64,000 bases of DNA from an uncultured Corynebacterium sp. (GCA_946223355.1 CAMIPB010000009.1:11722-75721); one strand, 5' to 3'. Positions 9,421-18,889 are shown, counted from the first letter of the stretch. A program made the numbers and translations. Notes: generated by a model from the sequence alone, not told the origin.

Positions 9421-9681
9421 ATGAGTGTTGGTCCTTGGGAAATTCTGGCAATCCTACTTGTCGTGCTGCTACTTTTCGGCGCGCGTAAACTGCCGGAGCT
9501 TGCCCGTTCTGTGGGCCGCTCAGCTCGTATCTTCAAGTCTGAAGTCAACGAGATGAAGGAAGAAAACAAGCAGGAACCACAAGCACAACAAGGTCAGTTG
9601 CCGCCTCGTGAGCCTGCTGATGATGATTACTGGAGCAGCCCAGCTACCCAGCCAAATCAGCAACCAAACGGTCAGCAGTAG
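9421..9681 (+). CDS. tatA: TatA, twin-arginine translocase subunit
   Basis: 86 residues from the ATG at 9421. An open frame extends further upstream to 9298, but that part is the pafC coding region in another frame, and gaaagaggaactc directly precedes the ATG at 9421. Features: a single N-terminal membrane helix (GPWEILAILLVVLLLFGARK), the FGARKLPELARSVGRS hinge and amphipathic helix diagnostic of TatA, then a charged Gln/Pro-rich tail. TatA oligomers form the translocation path for folded proteins with RR signal peptides. tatC follows 12 bases later; tatB is not in this window. Confidence 0.95.
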   Translation: MSVGPWEILAILLVVLLLFGARKLPELARSVGRSARIFKSEVNEMKEENKQEPQAQQGQLPPREPADDDYWSSPATQPNQQPNGQQ

Positions 9682-9693
9682 AGATAGTTCATC

Positions 9694-10686
9694 GTGCCAC
9701 GCAAGACTTTTGGCGCGACACAACCATCAAGAAGGGCCACAAAGCGCAAAGCCAACCCGGCTGGTGAAATGACGCTTGTCGAACACTTGAAAGAGTTGCG
9801 TCGCCGAATCATCATTTCCCTCATCGGCCTCGTGCTAGGCACGATCGTGGGCTTTATTTGGTACCAAACAGCTCCTCCTGGCATCCAGCCACTTGGTGAA
9901 TTGCTTCGTGGACCATACTGTAACTTGCCTGACGACATGCGTTTGTCCACCGGTGATGGCGAATGTCGTTTGTTGGCAACAAGTCCTTTTGAGATGCTTC
10001 TTTTGCGCCTGAAGGTAGGCGCTTTGGCTGGCCTCGTTCTTTCCTCTCCTTTGTGGCTCTACCAGGTATGGGCGTTTATTACTCCTGGTCTGCACAAATC
10101 AGAGCGTCGCTGGACATTTAGCTTCGTGGCCAGCGCGGTGTCCCTGTTTGTTTTGGGTGCGGTGCTTGCCTACTTAGTTCTTTTTGTCGGTCTAGAATTT
10201 TTGATGGGGATGGGAGACGAATTCCAAGCCTCGGCTCTTACAGGCCGTGAGTATTTCTCCTTTATCCTGGATCTTCTTGTGATATTCGGCGTGAGTTTTG
10301 AGATCCCACTATTGATTGTGATGCTCAACCTCGTTGGTCTTTTGGAATATCACCAGATTAAAGACAAGAGGCGTCACATTATTGTTGCACTTTTTGTCTT
10401 TGCTGCATTTATGACTCCTGGGCAGGAGCCATTTTCTATGGTGGCGCTAGCGGTGTCGATGATTCTGCTGGTGGAGTTTGCACTTCAATTTTGCCGTTGG
10501 AACGATAAACGCCAGAAACGAAACAACCCGGAGTGGGCTGAATTGAACGATGATGAAGCCTCTGGTCCGATTGCCAAGCCGGAACCAGTTCCTTCTTCAA
10601 CTCCCTTAAACCCGACTAAGCCATCTACGCCAGCTAACAAACCCGTTGAGAATCGTTCAGCTGATCCCTTTGGCGACGTCCTGTAG
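9694..10686 (+). CDS. tatC: TatC, twin-arginine translocase receptor
   Basis: 330 residues with six predicted membrane helices. The TatC signatures are present: MTLVEHLKELRRRIIIS before helix 1 and FILDLLVIFGVSFEIPLL around helix 4. TatC recognises RR signal peptides and recruits TatA. The start is GTG at 9694, needed to include the basic N-terminus and preceded by gagatag. The C-terminal 60 residues are a Pro/Thr/Ser-rich tail (PVPSSTPLNPTKPSTP) beyond the conserved core, as in other corynebacteria. Confidence 0.95.
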   Translation: MPRKTFGATQPSRRATKRKANPAGEMTLVEHLKELRRRIIISLIGLVLGTIVGFIWYQTAPPGIQPLGELLRGPYCNLPDDMRLSTGDGECRLLATSPFEMLLLRLKVGALAGLVLSSPLWLYQVWAFITPGLHKSERRWTFSFVASAVSLFVLGAVLAYLVLFVGLEFLMGMGDEFQASALTGREYFSFILDLLVIFGVSFEIPLLIVMLNLVGLLEYHQIKDKRRHIIVALFVFAAFMTPGQEPFSMVALAVSMILLVEFALQFCRWNDKRQKRNNPEWAELNDDEASGPIAKPEPVPSSTPLNPTKPSTPANKPVENRSADPFGDVL

Positions 10687-10725
10687 GTCAACCTAGGACG
10701 GCCAAAACCGGTAGCTTTGTAAAGT

Positions 10726-13539
10726 ATGACTTCCACACATTTGGATGACTTTCTTTCCGCGCTCAGTTTTCCTCTAGATGACTTTCAACTTGAAGGTTGT
10801 AGAGCAGTAGAAGAAGGCCATGGGGTTTTAGTCTGTGCACCAACTGGCGCCGGAAAGACTATCGTCGGCGAATTCGCTGTGTCTCTGGCTCTCTCGCGCG
10901 GTACTAAGTGTTTTTACACCACACCAATTAAAGCGCTAAGCAACCAGAAATATCATGATCTGGTTGAAGAGCACGGTGAACAGGAAGTGGGTTTACTCAC
11001 CGGTGATGTTTCCATCAACGCTGGTGCAGACGTCGTCGTGATGACCACTGAGGTTCTCCGCAACATGATCTACGCGGAGTCCGCGAACCTTGATCGTTTA
11101 ACACATGTCGTGATGGACGAGATTCATTTTCTCGCCGATGCTTCTCGTGGAGCGGTGTGGGAGGAGGTAATTCTCAATCTTGCAGATCACGTCAACATCA
11201 TCGGCTTGTCTGCAACCGTGTCCAACTCCGAGGAGTTTGGTGATTGGCTCACCGCTGTGCGCGGAGATACTAAAGTGATCGTTTCTGAGCACCGTCCAGT
11301 CCCTCTAGACCAATGGATGCTTTTAGGTCGCAGGATATTTCCTCTTTTTGAACCAGGAACCACTGGAGAAGTTAATAAAGAACTTGCGCACCGAATTAAT
11401 CGTATAGAAGCACAAAGCTCGTCTCATTCGGGTACCGATGCTTCTGAAGAGCGTGCCGGTGGCTTCAAGTCACGCACCAAGTTTCGCCCACGCCACAAAG
11501 GCGGTGACAGAGTTAGTAGAAGTGGCGGCGTGCGCCCACAGGATAGGTATCGCCCCTTAGGGCGTCCAGAGGTACTTCGTATACTTCAGGGGCAAAACAT
11601 GCTGCCCGCCATCACGTTTATCTTTTCTCGTGCGGGTTGTGATGGTGCTTTGTACCAATGTCTACGTTCCAAGATGGAGTTGACCAGCCCAGAGGAAGCA
11701 GAGACTATTAAGGCGATTATTGATAATGGCGTGGAAGGGATCCCGGAAGAAGATCTCGAGGTCTTGAACTTTCGCCAATGGCGCCAAGCTCTATCCCGCG
11801 GTTTTGCCGCACACCACGCAGGTATGCTTCCCGCATTCCGGCATATAGTCGAAGAGTTGTTTGTAAAAGGCCTGGTTCGTGCGGTCTTTGCTACCGAAAC
11901 TCTAGCGCTTGGCATCAACATGCCAGCCCGCACGGTCGTCCTGGAAAAACTCGTAAAGTTTAACGGCGAAGCGCACGTGGACCTTACGCCGGGGCAATAT
12001 ACTCAGCTCACTGGACGCGCGGGTCGCCGTGGAATTGACACTATTGGTAATGCAGTAGTGCTATGGGCACCCGCGATGAATCCAGCAGAAGTTGCAGGTC
12101 TAGCATCCACCAGGACCTATCCGCTCATTTCCACATTTGCTCCCGGATACAATATGGCCATTAACCTGCTCAGCATGCTTGGTTTCGAGCAATCTCTTCG
12201 CTTGTTGGAAAAATCTTTCGCGCAGTACCAGGCGGATGGGTCCGTCGTTGAAGAGGCTCGAAGCGTAGAGAAAGCCGAACATCGAGTGCGCACTCTGAAA
12301 GATCAGCTCAATGAGGCTTTAGCAGGGTTCGCACCGCCTGTTGCAGACGGCCAAGACGCAGTGGCGTTGCTTACTGAATACGTTAAGCTGCGAGCTCGAC
12401 TATCCGAGGAGGAAAAGAATGCCAAGCGGAACAATGTCGAGGAGCGTACTAAGGAAGTTATTGCCGTTCTAGGAAGGCTGCAGCTCGGTGATGTCGTCGC
12501 TTTACCGGGAAAAAGGCACCCGATATTGGCAGTCGTGGCTACACCTGCGAACCAAACTCGAGATCCGCGTCCGTGGATAACCACGGAAGATGGCTGGTCA
12601 GGTCGCATCGACGCAACAGGCGTAGCAATGCCGCCGATTGTGGTGGGGCATATGCGACTGCCCCGCAACGTGGTTAAGGCTCCACGCAAACACGCGAAGT
12701 ATGTCAAAGATGAGTTTCGTCGGAGCCGGTACCAACGCCCGAAAAAGATGAAAACAGCTCCACGCACTCGCACCAACAAAAAAGTTGGCGAGCTTCGCGA
12801 TGCAATCCGGCAACACCCGGCTCATTCCTGGCCGGCAACGGACCGGGAGCAGCTGGCTAGCCTAGCCCAAAGGCTCAACCGTAGACAGCGTGACTTAGAT
12901 AAACTTCAAGCAAAGATCTCACAAGCCTCGGATACCCTCGGCCGCACCTTTGAACGTATTGTCGCGCTCCTGGAAGAGATGAATTACGTGGAGTTCGTTG
13001 GTGACGGAGACAACCGTCGCCCAGTGGTTACCGATGAAGGTGAGCGGCTCGCGCAAATTCACAATGAATCGGATCTCTTGGTGGCGCAATGTCTCAAACG
13101 CGGCATCTGGAACGAACTCGATCCAGCAGAACTTGCCGGAGTAGTTTCATTGTGCACGTTTGAAAATCGTAAAGCTTCTGGCGGAAGCCCAGAAGCAGCC
13201 ACCGACCGCATGGCTGAAGCCATGAACGACACCTGGCGTATTTATACGGAATTAGTGGCTGACGAGCAACGACACAAACTTCCTCTTACCCGAGAACCGG
13301 AAGCAGGTTTTGCCTTGGCCATTCACCAATGGACCGCAGGTGCACCACTCGGCTACTGCATGAAGGCAGCGGCGGAATCTGGTGCTGAGCTAACTCCAGG
13401 TGACTTTGTACGTTGGTGCCGCCAGGTAGTTGATCTACTACAGCAAGTAGCCAAGACGGGGTATGATGACGAAATTCGTCGCCATGCCCGACAGGCCATC
13501 GATGCAATTCAACGCGGTGTCGTTGCTATCGGCTCCTAA
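10726..13539 (+). CDS. helY: HelY/Ski2-like DEAD/DEAH helicase
   Basis: 937 residues, the size of mycobacterial HelY (Rv2092c), also found beside tatC. Superfamily 2 motifs: Q-motif region FPLDDFQLEG, motif I CAPTGAGKT (about 38-46), DEIH in VVMDEIHF (about 128-135), SAT in GLSATVSN, and the second RecA-like domain with AGRAGRRGID. After the helicase core come a Ski2/Mtr4-like arch region and a C-terminal DSHCT domain (about 760-937). Relatives unwind structured RNA or RNA:DNA for turnover; the substrate here is inferred. Its stop overlaps the convergent protease stop by four bases. Confidence 0.92.
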   Translation: MTSTHLDDFLSALSFPLDDFQLEGCRAVEEGHGVLVCAPTGAGKTIVGEFAVSLALSRGTKCFYTTPIKALSNQKYHDLVEEHGEQEVGLLTGDVSINAGADVVVMTTEVLRNMIYAESANLDRLTHVVMDEIHFLADASRGAVWEEVILNLADHVNIIGLSATVSNSEEFGDWLTAVRGDTKVIVSEHRPVPLDQWMLLGRRIFPLFEPGTTGEVNKELAHRINRIEAQSSSHSGTDASEERAGGFKSRTKFRPRHKGGDRVSRSGGVRPQDRYRPLGRPEVLRILQGQNMLPAITFIFSRAGCDGALYQCLRSKMELTSPEEAETIKAIIDNGVEGIPEEDLEVLNFRQWRQALSRGFAAHHAGMLPAFRHIVEELFVKGLVRAVFATETLALGINMPARTVVLEKLVKFNGEAHVDLTPGQYTQLTGRAGRRGIDTIGNAVVLWAPAMNPAEVAGLASTRTYPLISTFAPGYNMAINLLSMLGFEQSLRLLEKSFAQYQADGSVVEEARSVEKAEHRVRTLKDQLNEALAGFAPPVADGQDAVALLTEYVKLRARLSEEEKNAKRNNVEERTKEVIAVLGRLQLGDVVALPGKRHPILAVVATPANQTRDPRPWITTEDGWSGRIDATGVAMPPIVVGHMRLPRNVVKAPRKHAKYVKDEFRRSRYQRPKKMKTAPRTRTNKKVGELRDAIRQHPAHSWPATDREQLASLAQRLNRRQRDLDKLQAKISQASDTLGRTFERIVALLEEMNYVEFVGDGDNRRPVVTDEGERLAQIHNESDLLVAQCLKRGIWNELDPAELAGVVSLCTFENRKASGGSPEAATDRMAEAMNDTWRIYTELVADEQRHKLPLTREPEAGFALAIHQWTAGAPLGYCMKAAAESGAELTPGDFVRWCRQVVDLLQQVAKTGYDDEIRRHARQAIDAIQRGVVAIGS

Positions 13540-14165
13540 TCCCCAAACTCCGACTGGAGTAACGCACAGGCGCGTCGGATAGCTTGCGTGTGCGGGGCAA
13601 CTAATGCGCCTGTAGCTACATGGGTGTTCATTCCAAAAGGAGAAGCAATAAGCGACTGGGTGGCCACTACTGAACCGTTTATAACGATCGGACCGCCTGA
13701 GTCGCCGTAGACCGCACTATTGCGGTTGAAAATGGCTACTGCATGCCGGACCACGGTTTTTAGATCATAGGAGATTGAAAATGGTAAACGGCCCAGAACA
13801 TAACCGTGGCGCACAAGGGGAGTACGGGAATTGCCTCCATAACCATAGGTTATTGACCTGTTTCCAATACCCGGTACTCTCGTGGAGATTTCGGCCGTCA
13901 CCATGGGTGGGGTTGACTCTGCCAAATAGGCTACTGCGAGGTCTGTTCCCTTAACGGTACGGACCGCTTCAACCCTGATTCGAAATCCGTATGCGGAAAC
14001 AAAAACTGGTTCATCTCGCAGACCTCGGAAAAAATGAGCGCACGTTAATACAAGCCGAGTTGATATTCCTGATGAACAGCTCAAGTCAGCATTAATAAGT
14101 ACACCTGAGCAGTAGGTTTTTCTGCCCCGCACAAGAACGGGAGTTAGTCGTCGAGTTTTACTCAC
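13536..14165 (-). CDS. Trypsin-like serine protease
   Basis: 209 residues with the chymotrypsin-fold triad: His44 in VLTCAHFF, Asp75 in GTDLAVAY and Ser156 in GDSGGP. CSGVLI near residue 19 is the usual start of the first barrel. No signal peptide or membrane helix precedes the domain, and the first residues MSKTRRLTP are basic, so either the protein stays inside, is exported by another route, or the true N-terminus lies elsewhere; no longer frame is open upstream. The substrate is unknown. It converges on helY with a four-base overlap of coding ends. Confidence 0.8.
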   Translation of the reverse strand: MSKTRRLTPVLVRGRKTYCSGVLINADLSCSSGISTRLVLTCAHFFRGLRDEPVFVSAYGFRIRVEAVRTVKGTDLAVAYLAESTPPMVTAEISTRVPGIGNRSITYGYGGNSRTPLVRHGYVLGRLPFSISYDLKTVVRHAVAIFNRNSAVYGDSGGPIVINGSVVATQSLIASPFGMNTHVATGALVAPHTQAIRRACALLQSEFGD

Positions 14166-14201
14166 GTGTCCATCCTAGTGTGAATTCAGGTTGCACTTAG
14201 C

Positions 14202-14981
14202 ATGAACAATATGACTAAAACACCTCCAGATTCTCCAGGAGCCTTGCTAGTTCTCGGCGGGCGTAGCGATATTGGCCAAGAACTCGCCCGATTACTCTGC
14301 TCAGAACGGCCCGTAATTCTTGCAGCGCGTGGTAACCACAATCTCCAGGAGTTTGAGGCTGAGCTTCTCGGTCTTGGCGCAACGCAGGTGCATTTCGTGG
14401 ATTTTGAGGCCAACGATTGTTCGTCCCACAAGAAAGTGGTTGAACGTGCCCGACACCTAGCGGGCGAGTTAGCTGTTGCAGTCGTTGCTTTTGGCATTCT
14501 CGGCGAACAACACCGCGCAGAACGTGACTCTGCACATGCGGTAGAAATCGCGCACTTGGACTACGTTGCACAGATTAGTATGCTCACGGAGCTTGAGAAT
14601 CAGATGACATCCGGTCACATCGTGGCTTTTTCATCTATTGCTGGTTGGCGAGCCCGGCGTGCGAACTACGTTTATGGTTCCACAAAGGCTGGACTCGATG
14701 CGTTTTGCCAAGGTTTTTCCGATAAGCTGCAAGGTTCATCTATTGCGCTGATTACTGCCCGGCCGGGGTTTGTCATCGGTTCTATGACCGAAGGTATGAA
14801 ACCAGCTCCGCTCTCTGTCTATCCGCAGGACGTTGCGAAGGCAATTGCAGGCGAGATCAAGGATCAAATCTCGAGAAGGAAGATGAAATCTACAACGCTG
14901 TGGATTCCCCGCAGGCTTGGCCTGCTGGCGCTGATTATGCGTCTTGTACCGCGGCCACTATGGCGGAAGATGCCGCGTTAA
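14202..14981 (+). CDS. Short-chain dehydrogenase, DprE2-like
   Basis: 259 residues of the SDR fold. The nucleotide motif near the N-terminus reads LVLGGRSDIGQELARLL and the catalytic set is Ser in FSSIAGW, then YGSTK with Tyr and Lys about 13 residues on. The pattern FGILGEQ, SSIAGWRARRANYVYGSTKAGL and ARPGFV resembles DprE2-type decaprenylphosphoryl-2-keto-ribose reductases and their mycobacterial paralogue Rv2073c. The true DprE2 normally sits beside dprE1, which is absent here, so this is probably a paralogue with its own lipid or sugar substrate. Its stop overlaps the CobG-like stop by four bases. Confidence 0.8.
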   Translation: MNNMTKTPPDSPGALLVLGGRSDIGQELARLLCSERPVILAARGNHNLQEFEAELLGLGATQVHFVDFEANDCSSHKKVVERARHLAGELAVAVVAFGILGEQHRAERDSAHAVEIAHLDYVAQISMLTELENQMTSGHIVAFSSIAGWRARRANYVYGSTKAGLDAFCQGFSDKLQGSSIALITARPGFVIGSMTEGMKPAPLSVYPQDVAKAIAGEIKDQISRRKMKSTTLWIPRRLGLLALIMRLVPRPLWRKMPR

Positions 14982-15838
14982 TTCTTCAACAGTGGGGAAT
15001 TGAGATCGAAAATAAATCCACGGGGAGCAAGCACCCTCACTACCACGTCCGCATCCGCCTCCGGTAGATCATGAATGATGACACCTTTACATGGAGTTAA
15101 CGAAATTGTAGCTCCCATAACCCCAAGAAGGCCCGCATTCTCTGCGTCTATTTCATCATTTTCAAATCCGGCGCCTACGTCAACCAACGCTTCTTCGTGG
15201 TGCTCAGTCAACCAACCAATAGGCCGTTTATTAACTGCTACGCTTTGCTGAACTTCTGTTGATGGGGCGTCATAAGCATGGTGAGCAATCAGCTCAATCG
15301 CTGCTTCGGTGTCCGAAAACTCTCCTTTGGGAACACCGTGCATGAAAACATCAACTGTTTTCCCCAGACGCACTCCGATATCAACTGGCTGTCCTTGGAC
15401 ATGCGTAACGACGGTGTCTGAGCCGTCTACGATACCCACAACCAGCTCTGGCTCCCGTGTACTACCAGAGCTTTTCGACGCCCCCTGGGGGCCCTGCATC
15501 AGAGAATGAATACGTAAGGAGAGTCGGTGCGCGAACTGTCGCGCACCACGGCATAGTGACGAGGCTAAGACAATATGAGAGGTTGTAAAATCGGTCTGCG
15601 AAAGTTGAGCGATAGCTTCATCAAAAACTTCAGTAGAGATGCCGCTTATCTCGACGCAACTGTGACCCACTAATTTGAGAGTGCCGTTGCCAAACGTCGA
15701 TGAAACCTGGGATAAAACCGTCCAGTCCTCAGGTGAGACAATTCCTCCTGGAGCGTGCAGTCGCACGCGGTGAGAACCAGCAACGTGGGGATCGCAATCA
15801 GAATCAACTTTTAACAGCACAGGAGCCATAGCCTCCAC
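14978..15838 (-). CDS. CobG-like protein lacking the Fe-S half
   Basis: 286 residues resembling the N-terminal part of precorrin-3B synthase CobG and sulfite/nitrite reductases. The opening HRVRLHAPGGIVSPEDWTVL matches the first ferredoxin-like half domain, and the end LTPCKGVIIHDLP...FIFDLNSPLLKN matches the CobG stretch immediately before its [4Fe-4S] cysteine motif. The protein stops there, so the four-cysteine cluster and siroheme-proximal C-terminal domain are missing. No other cobalamin gene is in the window. It may be a decayed cobG still open by chance or a repurposed half-protein; oxygenase activity is unlikely. Confidence 0.7.
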   Translation of the reverse strand: MEAMAPVLLKVDSDCDPHVAGSHRVRLHAPGGIVSPEDWTVLSQVSSTFGNGTLKLVGHSCVEISGISTEVFDEAIAQLSQTDFTTSHIVLASSLCRGARQFAHRLSLRIHSLMQGPQGASKSSGSTREPELVVGIVDGSDTVVTHVQGQPVDIGVRLGKTVDVFMHGVPKGEFSDTEAAIELIAHHAYDAPSTEVQQSVAVNKRPIGWLTEHHEEALVDVGAGFENDEIDAENAGLLGVMGATISLTPCKGVIIHDLPEADADVVVRVLAPRGFIFDLNSPLLKN

Positions 15839-15897
15839 TATAATTTCATCTGCTCCGCGCTCAAAAACTGCACTTTAAACGCTTTGAAGTACCATGA

Positions 15898-16524
15898 ATG
15901 ACTATGCCAGCATTATTGTTCGTCCTGTACCTCGTGAGCGAAGCCGTAGCCTTTTGGCTGGTGTCTAAATGGTTAGGCACCGGTTGGGCGTTAATCGCGT
16001 TTTTTGCCACCATGTTTGTCGGTATGGTGTGGGCAGGAATGGAACTGCGCCGAATTATGACGTCGCGTCTAACCAAAGACGCATCAGGAAATTTGCAAAT
16101 TAGGCCACAGAATCCGGGCAAAACCGCGTCCAATTTAGGGCTGACGTTTGCTGGTGGCGCTTTAGTGTCACTACCAGGCTTCTTAAGCTTTATCCTCGGT
16201 GCTTTCCTCATTTTCCCACCGACCCGGTCGTTGATTCGAAAGGGATTAGCTTTGGGATTCTTCCGCTTCATTGAGAAGGTGGGACTGAAAATGTACGAAG
16301 CTTCTCCTGTCTCTGACGCAACCACTTCTTACGGCAGCTTCGCTGAACCAACTACAAATCCGCACATGAGGCGTCATCCATCTCAATCTGGCAAACAATC
16401 TTCATTCCAATCAGGTGATGATGAAGATTTAGTCATTGATGAAGACGAGATTAGGCGCTGGGCGGACGAGATGAATCCGGAGGACTTCGGCAGTGATTCA
16501 GACTCGAAAGGCACACAAGACTAA
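15898..16524 (+). CDS. fxsA: FxsA family membrane protein
   Basis: 208 residues. The first ~125 residues form the FxsA core with three or four membrane helices (PALLFVLYLVSEAVAFWLV, GWALIAFFATMFVGMVW, GALVSLPGFLSFILGAFLIF) and the PPTRSLIRKG end. The remaining ~80 residues are a polar, acidic cytoplasmic tail (DDEDLVIDEDEIRRWADEMNPED). E. coli FxsA relieves phage T7 exclusion by F plasmids, but its normal role is unknown. The stop TAA is directly followed by the lnt ATG, so fxsA-lnt-ppm1 is probably an operon. Confidence 0.88.
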   Translation: MTMPALLFVLYLVSEAVAFWLVSKWLGTGWALIAFFATMFVGMVWAGMELRRIMTSRLTKDASGNLQIRPQNPGKTASNLGLTFAGGALVSLPGFLSFILGAFLIFPPTRSLIRKGLALGFFRFIEKVGLKMYEASPVSDATTSYGSFAEPTTNPHMRRHPSQSGKQSSFQSGDDEDLVIDEDEIRRWADEMNPEDFGSDSDSKGTQD

Positions 16525-18060
16525 ATGCTCAGGTTCATGGCGCGGCTTTGTATTGCCGCGGTAGCCGGGGGTGCCCTGTACCTTACGTTCGAGCCAATTG
16601 GTTTGTGGTGGCTTGGACCGGCTGGTATTGCCGGCCTTGCTGCTGCACTTGCGCCGTGGGGAGGAGTTTCACCCCAGCGGAAGCAAGGTGCCTTGATTGC
16701 TTTTGTTCACTCAATGACTACCTTCTTGTTGCTTCTGCCGTGGATTGGTGAGTTGGTAGGACCAGTCCCGTACGTCGCGTTGTCGTTAACGCTGTCATTG
16801 TGGTCACTAGTTCTAGGCTTTTTCGGTGTGCGCGTTATGGCCTCTACTTGGGGTCTAATTGCTTTTCCGCTTCTTTTTACAACCATCGAGTTTTTTCGGT
16901 CGATCTTTCCTTTTGGAGGATTCCCTTGGCCGCGCATTGCCTGGGGCCAAGTGTCTGGCCCTCTAGCCACGCTAGCGGCGCTAGGCGGTCCTGCACTAGT
17001 GTCTCTGGCAGTTAGTGTCGTAGGAGTCGCACTGTGGTTGCTACTATCCAACACACGTCGTACGGGGGTGGAGTCTTTGACTGCCTGTGCGACTGTAGCT
17101 TTGCTCGTCGTAGTAGCTAATACGCAAGTTGACCAATCAAGTCGTGTGACTGGTACTGCCAAAGTTGCTGCCATTCAAGGAAATGTTCCACGTCTTGGCC
17201 TCGATTTTAATGCCCAGCGACAAGCAGTCTTATCAAACCACGTGCAGGTCACTCATGAAGCCGCGCACAAGCATAAGGATTTGGACCTTGTTGTCTGGCC
17301 CGAGAACTCTTCTGATGTCAATCCTTTCAAGGACGGCCAAGCCCGAGCGCTAATTAAATCTGCGGTAAAGGCAGTCAATGCACCTGTAGTCGTGGGCACA
17401 CTGACCGAGGACGAAGTGGGAGATAGAAACACCATGCAGGTGTTTAATGCAGACGGTAGTAAAGGGGAGCACCACTACAAGAAGTACCTCCAGCCCTTCG
17501 GAGAGACTATGCCGTTTCGCAATATCCTCAAGCACGTTTCTGATTATGTCGAGTTGGCAGGCGACATGAAGGCTGGTAATGGCCCCGGAGTTGTGGATAT
17601 GCAAGGAATCGCCTTAGGAATCGCGACGTGCTATGAAGTAGCTTTTGATAACGCGTATCGCGACTCCATCAAAAATGGTGCCCAAATTCTAGCGACGCCG
17701 ACGAACAACGCCACCTTCGGTTTTTCGGATATGACGTACCAACAACTAGCGATGAGTCGGCTCCGTGCAATTGAGACGGATAGGGCAGTGGTCGTGGCAG
17801 CAACCTCAGGTGTATCAGCAATCGTTGCTCCTAACGGAGAAGTACTACAACAGTCTGAAATATTTGTCCCGGCGGCGCTAGTAGCGGATTTAGACCTCAA
17901 AACCGGGATTACCCCAGCAGTTCGTTGGGGCAGGATATTGGAATTGCTTTTGGTCCTGTTGGGAATGTGTCTCACTCTTTGGTGCCAACGGCAGGCAAGC
18001 ACATCCAACCGGTCAGTGAACCGTCAGATGGGCGTACAATATGAGGACTATGAGCGGTAG
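16525..18060 (+). CDS. lnt: Apolipoprotein N-acyltransferase
   Basis: 511 residues: about seven membrane helices in the first 200 residues, a nitrilase domain (about 212-455), and a final membrane helix. The nitrilase catalytic triad is complete: Glu260 in VWPENSS, Lys320 in YKKYLQPFGE and Cys369 in IATCYEVAF. Lnt adds the third acyl chain to the N-terminal Cys of lipoproteins. In M. tuberculosis the homologue is fused to Ppm1 in one polypeptide; here the two are separate genes with a 17-base gap, as in C. glutamicum (ppm2/ppm1). Lipoprotein substrates occur in this window (for example at 60917). Confidence 0.94.
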   Translation: MLRFMARLCIAAVAGGALYLTFEPIGLWWLGPAGIAGLAAALAPWGGVSPQRKQGALIAFVHSMTTFLLLLPWIGELVGPVPYVALSLTLSLWSLVLGFFGVRVMASTWGLIAFPLLFTTIEFFRSIFPFGGFPWPRIAWGQVSGPLATLAALGGPALVSLAVSVVGVALWLLLSNTRRTGVESLTACATVALLVVVANTQVDQSSRVTGTAKVAAIQGNVPRLGLDFNAQRQAVLSNHVQVTHEAAHKHKDLDLVVWPENSSDVNPFKDGQARALIKSAVKAVNAPVVVGTLTEDEVGDRNTMQVFNADGSKGEHHYKKYLQPFGETMPFRNILKHVSDYVELAGDMKAGNGPGVVDMQGIALGIATCYEVAFDNAYRDSIKNGAQILATPTNNATFGFSDMTYQQLAMSRLRAIETDRAVVVAATSGVSAIVAPNGEVLQQSEIFVPAALVADLDLKTGITPAVRWGRILELLLVLLGMCLTLWCQRQASTSNRSVNRQMGVQYEDYER

Positions 18061-18077
18061 ATATTAAGGAGAAAACC

Positions 18078-18884
18078 ATGAGTGCAACAAAAACCCTCGT
18101 AATCATCCCAACCTACAACGAGTTGGAGAACCTTCCACTTATCGTTGAACGGGTCCGCAATGCGACGCCCAAAGTGGATATTTTGGTCGTGGATGACAAC
18201 TCGCCAGACGGTACAGGCGAAAAAGCAGACGCTCTAGCTGAAGCAGATTCCCAAATTAACGTTCTGCATAGAGAAGGAAAAGGCGGCCTGTGCGGGGCCT
18301 ACATGGCGGGTTTCGCATGGGGCTTGGAACGCGACTATGAGGTTTTGTGCGAAATGGACGCGGACGGCTCGCACGCGCCTGAACAGTTGCACTTGCTTTT
18401 GGACGAGGTTGAACGCGGAGCTGACTTGGTAATCGGTTCTCGGTATGTGCCAGGTGGCGAAGTCGTGAATTGGCCAGCTCAGCGCCTCTATCTGTCCAAG
18501 ATGGGAAATCTTTACATCGCGCTGGCTCTGGGGACGGACATTAAGGATATGACCGCCGGCTACCGAGCGTTTCGACGGGAAGTCCTAGAAGCAATGGATC
18601 TTGATGAGTTGTCCAACGCAGGATACATTTTCCAAGTCGAGCTTGCTTTCCGCGTTGACCAGGCAGGTTTTGATGTTCGTGAGGTTCCAATCACGTTCAC
18701 CGAACGCGAGCTTGGAGAATCCAAACTAGACGGTAGCTTTGTCAAGGATTCCCTTCTTGAAGTTACAAAGTGGGGAATCGAACATCGTCTGGACCAGCTA
18801 AAAGAAATCGGCGGGGTCATGGGTGGAATGCTTAGCCGCGGAGTTTTGGAGAAAAAAGAGGAAATCCGTAAAGCTCGCCGCTAA
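18078..18884 (+). CDS. ppm1: Polyprenol monophosphomannose synthase
   Basis: 268 residues, a GT2 glycosyltransferase. The N-terminal IIPTYNELENLPLIVERV and VVDDNSPDGTGEKADAL bind GDP-mannose; CEMDADGSHAPEQL carries the metal-binding DxD-type motif. Ppm1 makes polyprenyl-phosphate mannose, the donor for late lipomannan and lipoarabinomannan steps and protein O-mannosylation. The start follows attaaggagaaaacc, a strong ribosome-binding site. No C-terminal membrane helices are present, so membrane placement likely depends on Lnt, as shown for the C. glutamicum pair. Confidence 0.94.
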   Translation: MSATKTLVIIPTYNELENLPLIVERVRNATPKVDILVVDDNSPDGTGEKADALAEADSQINVLHREGKGGLCGAYMAGFAWGLERDYEVLCEMDADGSHAPEQLHLLLDEVERGADLVIGSRYVPGGEVVNWPAQRLYLSKMGNLYIALALGTDIKDMTAGYRAFRREVLEAMDLDELSNAGYIFQVELAFRVDQAGFDVREVPITFTERELGESKLDGSFVKDSLLEVTKWGIEHRLDQLKEIGGVMGGMLSRGVLEKKEEIRKARR

Positions 18885-18889
18885 ATAAC

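Noticed and set aside
16525..18884. Lnt-Ppm1 fusion protein
   Set aside because: A stop codon and a 17-base gap with a clear ribosome-binding site separate the two genes, so they are independent proteins.
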